Shown here in pieces: positions 34,201 to 44,170 of a DNA stretch of 64,000 nt. Below the pieces are notes generated by a model. The model saw only the letters and a list, made by a program, of their open reading frames with translations, did not search any database and was not told where the DNA came from. The position numbers and the translations under genes were made by a program. This DNA is from Terriglobia bacterium. GTDB taxonomy: Bacteria > Acidobacteriota > Terriglobia > JAJPHL01. Location: contig JAJPHL010000028.1 in assembly GCA_021325275.1 (NCBI GenBank), positions 1 to 64,000 on the forward strand, given 5' to 3'. Position 1 is the stretch's first letter. Each line of letters begins with the position of its first letter.

Positions 34201-35766
34201 GGCACTCAAAGCAGCGAAGTATGCGACGCCAACTTGTCCCGATGCAGGCGGACACGATACCGACAACGGTGTGATTCCACCGTTCGGCAACGCCGGGACG
34301 ATTGCAGTGACGTCAATCGCCGCGTTCGTCGTGCCGCCCACGGAGACAGTCGCCGTATTCGCGACCGATGGCGCCGCGTTGGCGGCCACGTTGACGGTCA
34401 CGGTGATGGGGGAGAAGCTCGAGCCGGCCGCCAGCGCGTCGGTGCGCGTGCACACTAGCGTTCCAAGCACGCACGTCCAGCCGGAACCGGAGATCGCCGT
34501 GGCCGTCAGGCCGGGGGGCAGCGTGTCGCTGACGGTCACCATGCCGCTTGTGGCGGCCGTTCCTACATTGCTCACAATCAGTGTGTACGTCTTGCCTGTG
34601 TCACCTTCACGGAACACGCCGGTGTGGTTCTTGTGAATCACCACGTTCGGAGTTGGCGTGTTTGTTGCCGGCGAGATGGTGATCGCTCCACAACTCGAGC
34701 TGGTCGTGGCCGACGCGCCCAAGGAGTCCGTCACATTGATCGTGGCGTTGAATGTTCCTGCGGCGGTCGGCGTACCCGTGATGGTCCCATTGGAATTCAG
34801 TGTCAGGCCGCTCGGAAGCGATCCGGAAACGACCGTCAAGGTGAATGGTCCCGTTCCACCGCTCACATCCAAGTCGGCGAAGTAGGCCATTCCAACTTGA
34901 CCTGTGACGGCGGGACACGACAGTGACAGGAAAACAGAAGGTTGGCCCGTCGAGAAAAAGGGCTGAAAGTTGACTCGGCCGGCGGACGTAATTGAAATCT
35001 GAAACTGACTAGAGGAATTGCCGAAGCCCGCAATAATGGCGCCGTTCAGCGTCTTGTCGTGAAACGACACATTCCGCGAGGGCGCCAAGAGCGTGCCAGA
35101 GATGGAACTCGCCGTGCTTCCCGCGACGGAAACATCGGAACCGGGTCCGGTGATGTTGAACAGGATGTGCGCGGGCGTCACTCCACCCGCGGTCTGAATG
35201 CTGGCGCCATCGTTGATGGAAAATTGGCCGGACACATTGACGATGAACGTATCGTTGGGTCCGCCGTTGAATGTCAGGTCGCCGCTGTTGAGAATGACGT
35301 CCTGGAGGCTCAGGACGGTCGGTCCTCCCGGCACATTCGAATTCACGGTAAGGCTTTGCGACGCATTGGTGCTCACGATGGTGTTGCCCGCAACGCTCGT
35401 GGTGGGCGGCAGGGCCGCTGCATTCGCCGACGCATTGATGGCGGCCAGAGCAGCCGATGTCAGATCGGCGTGAACGAAACCTCCCGCGGGAACCACACCG
35501 GAGTTCGGTCCGCCTACGCCGACATCCTCGAACGCGGTTCCTGCGACTGTCGCGGGGCCGGCCCAATTGATTTGGCCGTTTGCGCCAATCGCGATGTTGC
35601 CGGCGACGGCGCTCGGGCCATTGAGGCTGAACTTGGCGTCTGCGCCCGCGAAGACCGCGTAACTGCCCGCTGGTCCCAGATTCACGCTTTGAGCGTTGAT
35701 GACTGGCGCGGAGACTGTGGCTATGGCGAACAATGAAATCAAAACCACCGTGCGCGTGACGCACAT
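31285..35766 (-). CDS. Giant secreted multidomain protein (choice-of-anchor A, putative-Ig, DUF11, beta-propeller)
   Basis: 1493 aa with a signal peptide (MCVTRTVVLISLFAIATVSA, cleavage near NAQS). Order: choice-of-anchor-A domain (about 25-270), putative-Ig repeat 1, DUF11 repeat 1, Ig repeat 2 interrupted by a 161-aa domain (33553-34035), Ig repeats 3 and 4, DUF11 repeat 2 interrupted by a 277-aa NHL-like propeller (31843-32673), a Pro/Ser/Thr linker, and a C-terminal MTGGG-type post-COAP domain. Both inserts begin and end at a cysteine. It is likely a cell-surface or matrix adhesin. No C-terminal sorting helix or LPXTG is seen. GAAGGTGAGG precedes the ATG. Confidence 0.85.
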   Translation of the reverse strand: MCVTRTVVLISLFAIATVSAPVINAQSVNLGPAGSYAVFAGADAKFSLNGPSAVAGNIAIGANGQINWAGPATVAGTAFEDVGVGGPNSGVVPAGGFVHADLTSAALAAINASANAAALPPTTSVAGNTIVSTNASQSLTVNSNVPGGPTVLSLQDVILNSGDLTFNGGPNDTFIVNVSGQFSINDGASIQTAGGVTPAHILFNITGPGSDVSVAGSTASSISGTLLAPSRNVSFHDKTLNGAIIAGFGNSSSQFQISITSAGRVNFQPFFSTGQPSVFLSLSCPAVTGQVGMAYFADLDVSGGTGPFTLTVVSGSLPSGLTLNSNGTITGTPTAAGTFNATINVTDSLGASATTSSSCGAITISPATNTPTPNVVIHKNHTGVFREGDTGKTYTLIVSNVGTAATSGMVTVSDTLPPGLTATAISGSGWTCVLGTLVCTRTDALAAGSSFSPITVTVNVAANAAPSVANTATVSVGGTTNAAIDVTAIVPALPNGGITPLSVSCPPASGQVGVAYFAALSASGGTAPYTFSLGSGSLPTGLTLNGNGTITGTPTATGTFSFNIKATDAVGDTATSNCTTACLNNSAILDFTSPLGALGTVQAYTQNGITITAYGFNNAGNPMQLFSKNDGGDEVGLGLAGLPESEISTTTFIQLDLSAAIAAGANNATMAVGGVQSGEGYNIYGSNTLGTRGTLLLSGTSDAVSFAMPGFPNFRYISVQASSGNVTLGAESFTVGQCTITISPAAILPSPLSVSCPASSGQVGVAFSSMLTVTGGTGPFTFTITSGALPSGLKLNSNGTISGVPTAAGTFNVTIQVTDSTGATVTTSCGVITISPNTVAPQPLSISCPTATGQVGVSYSATLNVTGGTAPYTFSVGSGALPAGWILNSNGTISGIPTTAGSFNATIQVTDSTGATATTAVANCGAIVIASASPSNLTIEKTLSGTLTPGAPATYTIIVSNNGETASSGMVTVTDQLPALLTAAAISGSGWACTMPSPFAPLGCTRSDSLAAGASYPPIIVTVDVSPNAPACDLSNGDTAFKPGNVFLSMADGSVQWRASDGTLIRTLTGVAAAQAKGMALNASGDLLVTHWIGAGNSGNNVSVYDPAGNMIGLFGYGYSCNPSSLALDASGNVFVGQADCGAQVMKFDSTGNLLASFPVAVENRGSSHIALASDGCTLMYTSEGPNVKRYNVCTNTQLADFNTAALPGAAGAQEFAIMPDGGLLVANTNNIARLDANGGLTSVFTPAGSQCWLGAALDPDGATFWASNWCDSSVAHMNLSNGATLSTFVASSTPFMVKQIMVPPGVCTASITNTATVSVAGSATPTPPGSSTSPVTPPPQPPVPTGGVCGRMTGGGTVMSAGETFSHGFELHCDTSQNPNNLEINFDGNQFKLDSMTSVSCTENASLPPANGSDAMAGFNTLQATGTGTLRLNGVKTTANISFLLTAGDSQGTSGSTPAVWGFSITENGNVIVTVPQTPLSGGSQVAHKCTP

Positions 35767-36279
35767 AAGTTTGTCCTCACCTTCGATCACTGAAGTGTGG
35801 ATCCCCAAACCCGATCCTCTTCGACAATAAAACGCCGCGCGCGCAGAGTGCTGATCACTCGAATACGAAGTGGTGTGCGATGTTGAGAAAAAACGACATG
35901 GAAGCCGCGTAAGACCGTGCTATATCGCGCAACGACATAGAGATGCAGTGTGTAACAAATCATTACCGATCCGTTTTTGCGGAGAACTACGGCGGCAGTC
36001 ACGCCACGCCTGGCATAGTCCGCGCACGCGTCGTGCATGGATGCAAATGCATGGAGGAGGATGACAATTGGGGGAAACACCGGGCGCACGGCGTAAATAC
36101 ACCAGTCGCGGCACAGGCTGCGTCCTATTGCGCCCATCGGGCGTTACCTGAATTGTTTCTGGTAATCGAAATCCACTCCGAAATCCCGTACTCGTCGCGC
36201 GTGGCGACGGCGGAGAGTTCGCGCGACTGCACGTTTTGCAAGCGGGCAGGCCCAACACCAAGGGACATTGGGGCGGACT
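35767..36279. other. Gene-free region upstream of the giant secreted protein
   Basis: About 510 bases. I find no frame with a recognisable product on either strand. The part next to the secreted-protein gene carries two AGTGATC words in its leader (near 35782 and 35852, minus strand) and a GAGTGATCAGCACTC dyad. No convincing -35/-10 pair could be fixed. The distal end adjoins a transposase remnant. Confidence 0.4.
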
Positions 36280-36407
36280 TCAATGTCCGAACTGGAGCCG
36301 CAAGCCGCGTTGAAAGTAGCGTTCGACGGTGGCCGCGCCGATTCCTTGCTGGCGTCCCAGACGGCGGCGATTGATGCCGCTCAGATGCAAATCGAGTTCC
36401 CAAGTGA
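36280..36407 (-). pseudogene. Remnant of an ISL3-like transposase
   Basis: On the minus strand one frame reads WELDLHLSGINRRRLGRQQG then IGAATVERYFQRGL before a stop at 36280-36282. This resembles the internal helix-turn-helix part of ISL3-family transposases (GINRRRLG...IGAATVERW) as I remember them. No start, catalytic part or terminal inverted repeats remain. It lies directly beyond the 3' end of the PilX-like gene and implies past insertion activity. Confidence 0.5.
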
Positions 36408-36427
36408 AACGTTACGACGTTTCTTAT

Positions 36428-37876
36428 CTATTGCGGCACTTCGCGGAAGGACAATACCTTCAACGGCTGATTTCCGCCGAGGCTGGCGGCCTTGCTAATC
36501 CAGCACGTGTCGTAGACAATTCCGTTGCCGCCGCCGCCGGACCAATCGACGTTTGGCGATCCAAGGGTGGGAAGAAGATTTCCGTTGGCGTCGCGTGTCT
36601 TGGCGACGAGCATCGCGCCGTTGTAAGAATTGCTGCCGCCGCCGCTGTTGGAAATCGTGCCCTGGCCAATCACTAGAATCACGCCGTTCCATCCGACGTT
36701 TCCGCCGAAGTTCAACGAGCCGGTGACGACCAGAATGCCGTATCCGGTATTGCTGCCGCTGCACGTCAAGTTGCCGTTCTGCTGTCCGGTGATCACGGTG
36801 ATCGTGGGATTCGCGAGCGTGCCCCATGCGGCCGCGGGCATGCAACCGGAAGGTCCGGCGATCACATTATTGGCGTTGGCCTGAATGGTGGAAACCAAGT
36901 TATCGAGACCCGTCACAGTTTGAAATACCGTCGCGAGCGTCGTCGAAATATTCGAGGTGCTGGGAGAGGCGCCCGCACCCGTGTAGTTGCCGGAGCGGTT
37001 GTTGCCGCCGTTGCCGTATTGAAACGTGTTGCCGGCGTTGGTGACGTCGCCGATCGCCGGCACCGCCGGCTGATTCGCCGTTCCGCAAGCGCCGGAAGAA
37101 GTGGCGGCGTGATCGTCGCCGTCGATCGCGAAAACGCTCGAGCTCGGCCCGTTGTAGTTCGCGCCGGGACCATCGAGTGTGAGTGCCGACGGAAAGTTCA
37201 GCGGCAAAAGACTCACGCCGGCCACTTCGTACAGCAGCAATCGCTTCGCCCCGCTCGGCAGGACAGCCAAAGACGTCAGCCGGTAAACGGGCATGCCGGT
37301 GGAAGTGAGATTCTGATTCGAACCGTCGTAGTAGAGCGGCGTGGTGGAGTCGAGCGTGCCATCGCCGTTGACATCGATGCCGCTGGCTTTTTCGGTGTTT
37401 GCAGTGATCCGCACCCATTTGTAGAGCGGTCCGGGAAGCGAAGGAGAACAGGATGTACATCCCGAAACCGACGTGACCGTTTTCAAGTTGGCGCTCGCCA
37501 CGGCGGAGGCATCGCTTCCGAACTCGGCTTTGTACCACTTGTCGTAATACGCGTTGGTGGAATCGGCCGGCGCGACGGTCTCGCCGCTGGCGGGATTCAG
37601 AATGTAGCGTAATTGCGTGGCTGGCAGCGCGCCGGACACAAACGTTGAGGCAAAAACGTTTGGATTGTCCGAACAAAGCCGGCCGCGCGCTTCTTCCAGT
37701 CCCGAAATCGACGCGTAGAACGCTTGCGTCGAGTTGCGGTAGTTGGCGGAGAGCGTGCGCTCGGTGCCCGTAGACGTAATCAGCCCCAAGGCGATGCCGC
37801 TCAACAAGAGTAGGCAGAACAGCGCGATCAGAAGTGCCGCGCCGCGCTGGGATGTTTTTCGTTCGTGGGTCATCAT
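36428..37876 (-). CDS. PilX-like type IV pilus assembly protein
   Basis: 482 aa. The N-terminus QRGAALLIALFCLLLLSGIA then LGLITSTGTERTLSANYRNS is the PilX_N signature: a membrane helix followed by a minor-pilin-like stalk. The remaining part is Ser/Gly/Asn-rich with two CxxC-like pairs (SGCTSC near 150). It is probably a minor pilus or surface-display protein. ATG 37876 follows GGAAAAG; the frame upstream does not belong. No other pilin genes are adjacent. Confidence 0.75.
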   Translation of the reverse strand: MMTHERKTSQRGAALLIALFCLLLLSGIALGLITSTGTERTLSANYRNSTQAFYASISGLEEARGRLCSDNPNVFASTFVSGALPATQLRYILNPASGETVAPADSTNAYYDKWYKAEFGSDASAVASANLKTVTSVSGCTSCSPSLPGPLYKWVRITANTEKASGIDVNGDGTLDSTTPLYYDGSNQNLTSTGMPVYRLTSLAVLPSGAKRLLLYEVAGVSLLPLNFPSALTLDGPGANYNGPSSSVFAIDGDDHAATSSGACGTANQPAVPAIGDVTNAGNTFQYGNGGNNRSGNYTGAGASPSTSNISTTLATVFQTVTGLDNLVSTIQANANNVIAGPSGCMPAAAWGTLANPTITVITGQQNGNLTCSGSNTGYGILVVTGSLNFGGNVGWNGVILVIGQGTISNSGGGSNSYNGAMLVAKTRDANGNLLPTLGSPNVDWSGGGGNGIVYDTCWISKAASLGGNQPLKVLSFREVPQ

Positions 37877-37961
37877 AATCTTTTCCTTGATGGGATTCTC
37901 GCGGCGCGCGTGTCCAGGCTCACGCCGCTGCGCGTCTTTCGTGACGATGACGTTTCGATTT

Positions 37962-38741
37962 TCATAGGCACACCAGAATCTCCGGCTCACACAGTTGGGC
38001 GTCGCCCAGTTCCTTCTTCCGGAGAGCCGCGAGACACTCTCGATAACTGGTCAGGTGAATTCCTTTCAAACAAAGCAGCGCTCGGATTTCCGGAGCGATC
38101 AGCGCTTTCAGATGACGCTCGCGCCCGTCTTTCAAGCGCACCGGCAGACGCGACAGCGCCGCATCGTATTTGCCGGGATGCACGATCAACTCGGTGAGTC
38201 CCGGGCGCAGTTTTTCGATTTCCCCGGCGAGCCAGAAGCGCGACATGCCAGGTCCCAGCAATAATCCAGTAATACGATCGGTGCGCAAGACACCCGCGCC
38301 GCTCGACCACCAATGAATCAGCGGGCGGCGGACCCAGCGAATACCGGCGCGCCGCGCGACGGTCTCGAGCGCGAGCAAAACGTGCGGCAACGTGTGGATG
38401 TGTCCGAACGTGGTCACGTGCGTCGGACTAATTCCGGCGGCGCTGACCTTGTCGAGTTGCCGTTCGAAAATGCCTTCGATTTTCTCCACGCTCTGGCCCG
38501 CGGCGTGACGCCACATCGTCAGTCGGCGGCGCGGGATTCCCGGCTTATTCCACAAAACAAATTGCGCGCCGACATCCAACGTGCGAGCCTGCCGGGCCAT
38601 TCGTACCGCGTGTTGGAATTCCGGGCCGGTGGCGATCAACGAAGTGGAAGTGACGATGCCATGTTCGTGCGCCGCCACGATGCCTCGGTTGATTCCTTGG
38701 GTCAAGCCAAACCCGTTCGCACTGACGATCAACTGCGTCAT
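37962..38741 (-). CDS. YdjC/ChbG-family protein with degenerate metal site
   Basis: 259 aa. The YdjC fold is recognisable (QLIVSANGFGLTQGINRGIV, AAHEHGIVTSTSLIATGPEF and VTTFGHIHTLPHVLLAL). Active members are carbohydrate deacetylases with an Asp-Asp near the N-terminus and two His ligands. Here the Asp pair is Asn9-Gly10 and the first His is Gln60 (VGAQFVL); only the GHIH motif (His114/116) remains. It is probably inactive as a classical deacetylase. It lies 70 bases after cheB on the same strand. ATG 38741 is chosen by homology. Confidence 0.75.
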   Translation of the reverse strand: MTQLIVSANGFGLTQGINRGIVAAHEHGIVTSTSLIATGPEFQHAVRMARQARTLDVGAQFVLWNKPGIPRRRLTMWRHAAGQSVEKIEGIFERQLDKVSAAGISPTHVTTFGHIHTLPHVLLALETVARRAGIRWVRRPLIHWWSSGAGVLRTDRITGLLLGPGMSRFWLAGEIEKLRPGLTELIVHPGKYDAALSRLPVRLKDGRERHLKALIAPEIRALLCLKGIHLTSYRECLAALRKKELGDAQLCEPEILVCL

Positions 38742-38811
38742 GCCTACAGCGACCGCCAACCGTCGGGGATCATTTGCCAAGCTGCGGCTTGCGCGAATCC
38801 GCGTTGCTTGT

Positions 38812-40312
<1,501 letters not shown>

Positions 40313-40316
<4 letters not shown>

Positions 40317-40696
40317 CGCATCACTCCCAAGACTCGTTGGATTTCGTTGCGCAATGTTTCCGGCATGAACGGCTTTCGTACGTAGCCGCGGGCCCCGATC
40401 TTCATCATTTGTTGAACGCGGCCCTCGGTCTTATCGGTGGAGACTACGATGACCGGGATGGCCTGCAGCGATTCGTCAGTCTCGAGGTTGCGAAGCAGCT
40501 CCTCGCCGTCCATCACCGGCATGTTGATGTCGGTAAGGATCAGGTCGACGCGCGCGCTGCGCGCAAAATCGAGCGCCGCTTGACCATTCTCAGCTTCTTG
40601 GCAGTTAAATCCGTGGGCGTGCACACTCTCCAGCATGCGGCGCACAATTGACCGCATGACCGGTGAATCGTCCACGATCAGAATATTGAACGTCAC
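40313..40696 (-). CDS. cheY: Chemotaxis response regulator CheY
   Basis: 127 aa, a single receiver domain. ILIVDDSPVMRSIVRRML, phospho-acceptor Asp in LILTDINMPVMDG, Thr/Ser switch in IVVSTDKTEG and Lys in GARGYVRKPFMP. It would bind FliM when phosphorylated by CheA. The GTG start at 40696 is supported by AGGAGG about ten bases upstream, which overlaps the cheD 3' end. Confidence 0.92.
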
Positions 40697-40700
40697 TTGT

Positions 40701-41219
40701 TTAATTCCTCCTGTCTGCGCCGGCTTTGGCAGCGACCAATTCGTGGGACGGCGTTCCGGCCCCGCGAAGGGATACTTTGCCGCTGGCGATATCGAAATGT
40801 ACGGTTCGTGAGTTAACGCCGCCGACGTCCTCGGCTTGCACCAAGACGCCGGCCTTCCAAAGAATTTTGCGCACCGCCAAATAATTCCGCTTCCCGATGT
40901 TGAAGACGCCGGCCTCATCCATCATTTGCGCACCGCCGGCAATGGACACCGCTAGGCGGCTGCGGTTCGCGCCTTTGGCGTACGCGCCTTGAAACAGAAG
41001 CGGAATCCCGGTGTCGGCGAACATGAACGGCTTCTCCTGCGCTTTGTCGCGATTGGTGCCGGAGTCCGGCAGCATCAGATGAAGCAATCCGCCGACCTGA
41101 ACGAGCGGATCGTGGATCATGATCGCGATGCAGGAACCGAGCGCGTAGGTCACCAGAACGCTGTCCGGATCGCGGCTAATCTTGCAATCTCCAATGCCAA
41201 CCACTATCGGGTTTGTCAT
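40701..41219 (-). CDS. cheD: Chemoreceptor glutamine deamidase CheD
   Basis: 172 aa. The catalytic Cys is in VTYALGSCIAIMIHDPLVQV, followed by the His in GGLLHLMLPDS; AVSIAGGAQMM and KRNYLAVRKIL are further family blocks. It deamidates receptors and often partners CheC/CheX proteins. It lies between cheR and cheY. Confidence 0.95.
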   Translation of the reverse strand: MTNPIVVGIGDCKISRDPDSVLVTYALGSCIAIMIHDPLVQVGGLLHLMLPDSGTNRDKAQEKPFMFADTGIPLLFQGAYAKGANRSRLAVSIAGGAQMMDEAGVFNIGKRNYLAVRKILWKAGVLVQAEDVGGVNSRTVHFDIASGKVSLRGAGTPSHELVAAKAGADRRN

Positions 41220-41224
41220 CTCGT

Positions 41225-42115
41225 TTAACTTCGGTCGTGTTTAACTTCGGTCGTGTTTACTTCAGGCGAATCGGCGCGCGGTTTCTGATACACCGCCGGG
41301 CAGACGTATCGCAGAGGATGTTTGATGCCGTTCAAACTCTCCGAGTGTCCAATGAACAGATAGCCGCCCGGCTCGAGACAAACGGCCATCCGATTGACCA
41401 AATCCTCTTGGGTTTCGCGATCGAAATAGATCATCACGTTGCGGCAAAAGATCAATGGAAACGGTCCGAGGTGCGCGATGCTCTCCATCAGATTCACGCG
41501 GCTGAACTCGACGCTCTCCCGGACCGCGGGCTTCACGCGATAGCAGCCGGCGAATCGGCCGGAGCCTTGCAGCAAGAACCGGCGCGAGCGTTGCGCGGGA
41601 ATCCCGTCGAAGCGCGACGAGGGATACACTCCTTGTTGCGCCTTGGCGAGGACCTTCGTGCAAATGTCGGTGGCCAGAATCCGCGTCTTGGCGAGCACGC
41701 GTTCGCCCAGTTCCTCCAGCAGGCAGAAGGCGATGGAATACGGTTCCTCGCCGGAGGAACACGCCGCACTCCAGATCGAGATGCGCTCTTGCATCGCGAG
41801 CCGCGGCAGAATCGTCTTGCGCAAAAAGTCGAAGTGCGCCGGCTCGCGAAAGAAACTGGTGTGATTCGTGGTCAGCGCGTCGATCAACGCGGTTAACGCG
41901 TCTCCCGAGCGATCTTCCACGACGTGGCGCTGGTATTCCTGAAACGAGGAGAAATTCAGCTCGCGAATTTTCTTCCCCAGACGCGCCGAGACCAGCGTTT
42001 CTTTGCCGTCGCGAAGACTGAGGCCGAATTTTTCGTAGGCCAGTTGACGGATCCACTCGAACTCGCGCGACGTCAGAGGAAGAAGGTCCGCACCGGACGC
42101 GCCGATTTTACTCAT
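41225..42115 (-). CDS. cheR: Chemotaxis protein methyltransferase CheR
   Basis: 296 aa. N-terminal helical domain (VSARLGKKIRELNFSSFQEY), SAM-binding WSAACSSGEEPYSIA, and the catalytic-fold CRNVMIYFDRETQEDLVNRM followed by GGYLFIGHSESL. It methylates receptor glutamates with SAM. Its 3' end carries a tandem TTAACTTCGGTCGTG duplication (about 41224-41254). It overlaps cheA by eight bases. Confidence 0.95.
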   Translation of the reverse strand: MSKIGASGADLLPLTSREFEWIRQLAYEKFGLSLRDGKETLVSARLGKKIRELNFSSFQEYQRHVVEDRSGDALTALIDALTTNHTSFFREPAHFDFLRKTILPRLAMQERISIWSAACSSGEEPYSIAFCLLEELGERVLAKTRILATDICTKVLAKAQQGVYPSSRFDGIPAQRSRRFLLQGSGRFAGCYRVKPAVRESVEFSRVNLMESIAHLGPFPLIFCRNVMIYFDRETQEDLVNRMAVCLEPGGYLFIGHSESLNGIKHPLRYVCPAVYQKPRADSPEVNTTEVKHDRS

Positions 42116-44126
42116 GGGTTGTCCCTTGCAGTACGCCGTCCATATCCAGAATCAAACCGACGCGGCCATCGCCCAGAATCGCGCCGCCCGCCACTCCCGC
42201 TACGTTCTTCAAACTCTCGCCCAAACTCTTGATCACCACTTCTTGCTTGCCGGCGAGTTCGTCCACGAACAGGCAGAATTGCCTTCCCTGACATTCCGCG
42301 ACGACGAGAAGTCCCGCGCACAGCTTCTCGGATCGGGGCTGGACGTCGAAGCGGCGATGCAAGCGGACGATCGGCAACAAACTTCCGCGCACCAGCGCCA
42401 TTTCATCGCGTCCACAAATCGTCGAGAGAGCTTCCGGTGTGGGGCGGAACATCTCTTTCACGGCGAAGATCGGAACGATATACCGGTTCGCTCCCACCAG
42501 CACCACGAGACCTTCGATGATCGCCAGTGTGAGCGGAAGTTTCAGATAAAACGTGGTGCCTTCGCCGGGCTTCGATTGAATCTCGATGCGACCGCGAAGT
42601 TTTTGCACATGTCCCCGCACTACGTCCATCCCCACGCCGCGGCCCGAGATGTCGGTGACTTTCTCAGCGGTCGAGAAGCCGGGCTCGAAGATCAATTGGA
42701 ATATTTCGTTTTCCGATAGTTGCGCGCCCTCTTGGATCAGGCCGTTCTGCAATGCCTTCGCCAAGATCTTTTCGCGATTCAACCCGCGGCCGTCATCGGC
42801 GATTTCCACGACGATTTGCCCGCCTTGGTGATACGCCGCCAAGCGAACGCGCGCCGTGGGATTCTTTCCGGCTGCCACGCGATCGTCGGGACGTTCAATG
42901 CCATGGTCGAGAGCGTTGCGGACCATGTGCATCAACGGATCGGCCAACTGCTCGGCAATGGTCTTATCGAGCTCGGTTTCTTCGCCGCTCGTTTCCAACT
43001 CGACTTGCTTGCCGGCCCGGCGCGACAAATCGCGGACCAGTCTGGCGGTCCTCTGAAAGAGCTGGCCGATGGGCAGCATGCGCATGCTCATCGTGGTTCG
43101 CTGGACTTCATTGGTGATGCGCGCCAACTGCGATAAGTCGCGCTGCAGGCGGGCGTCTTGCGCCGCCGTCAAAGTTTGATTGTGGCGAATCAACGATTGC
43201 GCGATGACCATTTCGCCCACCATGTCCATCAGGTGATCGAGTTTGCCGGTGTCGACGCGGACGGAAAAAGAGTCCCCTGCTTTGGGCTTGGATTCCTTGG
43301 CCGACGCGGCAGTGGCTGGTTCAATCGCTGCCGAAATATCCGGCGCGGCGGTCGCTGCTTCAGCCGGACTTTGCGTCATGGCCGCGCGAACGCGCGATAA
43401 CAACGTTCGATTGGCGCCGAACACCGCGGACGTTTTCTGGGCCAGCGCCTCTTCGACGCAATTCAACGATTGCTTCAAGTAGTCGGCGCTTTCGAGCACC
43501 ACGTCGACAATCGCCGGCGTGATCGCCAACTTGGAGTCGCGCGCCAGATCGAGCAGCGTCTCCACTTCGTGAGCCACAGCCTGGATTTCCGCAAACTCCA
43601 GGAATCCCGCCAGGCCCTTGATGGTATGGAATCCGCGAAAGACCGGGTGGATCGCCGAAGTATCCGCGGCGTTCTGTTCGAGCACCAGCATCTGGCTCTC
43701 GATCGACGCCAGATGCTCGCGCGATTCCAAGATGAAATCGCCTACGAGTTGCGGATCTTGCATCAAGGAGAACGTCGCAGCCGGCTTGGCTTGCTCCGGC
43801 TTGGTTTGCTCCTGCTTGGTTTGCTTCTGCAACTCCGGCTCGCGCGGCGCTGCGGACTCATTCGACAACGACGCTTGCAGTCTGCTGAACTCCCGAACGA
43901 TGCCGGCGTCGACTTCCGATCCTGGCGGCACGTCGTTCATCGCTTCGATCAACTCGGCAGCGATGCCCACCGTGTCGGCGAATCCACTTTCCCGCGCTTG
44001 CTCGCTGAAGCGGCCCATGTCGGCCACCAGTTCGCTCGTTACGCCCGTCAGGATCAGCCGGGTGGCGAACTCGTCGACCATTTCGCGCAACTCGATCACT
44101 CCGATTTCACCACCCGCAACTGGCAT
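42108..44126 (-). CDS. cheA: Chemotaxis histidine kinase CheA
   Basis: 672 aa. An N-terminal helical extension (1-90), a lysine/glutamine repeat linker (about 100-115), an Hpt domain with His167 in FRGFHTIKGLAGFLEF, no visible CheY-binding P2 domain, then the dimerisation domain, HATPase (MVRNALDHGIE, DDGRGLNREKI, GRGVGMDVVR) and a CheW-like regulatory domain (about 540-665). It phosphorylates CheY and CheB. Transcribed from cheW and the MCP on the same strand. Confidence 0.95.
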   Translation of the reverse strand: MPVAGGEIGVIELREMVDEFATRLILTGVTSELVADMGRFSEQARESGFADTVGIAAELIEAMNDVPPGSEVDAGIVREFSRLQASLSNESAAPREPELQKQTKQEQTKPEQAKPAATFSLMQDPQLVGDFILESREHLASIESQMLVLEQNAADTSAIHPVFRGFHTIKGLAGFLEFAEIQAVAHEVETLLDLARDSKLAITPAIVDVVLESADYLKQSLNCVEEALAQKTSAVFGANRTLLSRVRAAMTQSPAEAATAAPDISAAIEPATAASAKESKPKAGDSFSVRVDTGKLDHLMDMVGEMVIAQSLIRHNQTLTAAQDARLQRDLSQLARITNEVQRTTMSMRMLPIGQLFQRTARLVRDLSRRAGKQVELETSGEETELDKTIAEQLADPLMHMVRNALDHGIERPDDRVAAGKNPTARVRLAAYHQGGQIVVEIADDGRGLNREKILAKALQNGLIQEGAQLSENEIFQLIFEPGFSTAEKVTDISGRGVGMDVVRGHVQKLRGRIEIQSKPGEGTTFYLKLPLTLAIIEGLVVLVGANRYIVPIFAVKEMFRPTPEALSTICGRDEMALVRGSLLPIVRLHRRFDVQPRSEKLCAGLLVVAECQGRQFCLFVDELAGKQEVVIKSLGESLKNVAGVAGGAILGDGRVGLILDMDGVLQGTTHE

Positions 44127-44170
44127 ACGTTTTCTCCCTTGAAAGATGGGCTACGGCGAGATCCGGCGGA

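Noticed and set aside
35080-35108. TGGCACG on the minus strand as a sigma-54 promoter
   Set aside because: The -12 part is TTGGCG, not TTGC at the right place, and it lies inside the coding region of the secreted protein.
35943-36374. Plus-strand 143-aa frame in the gap before the pilus gene
   Set aside because: No start signal, no recognisable domain, and the opposite strand carries a transposase remnant.
41224-41260. Tandem TTAACTTCGGTCGTG as a regulatory array
   Set aside because: Only about two copies, located at the very 3' end of cheR; more likely a local duplication.
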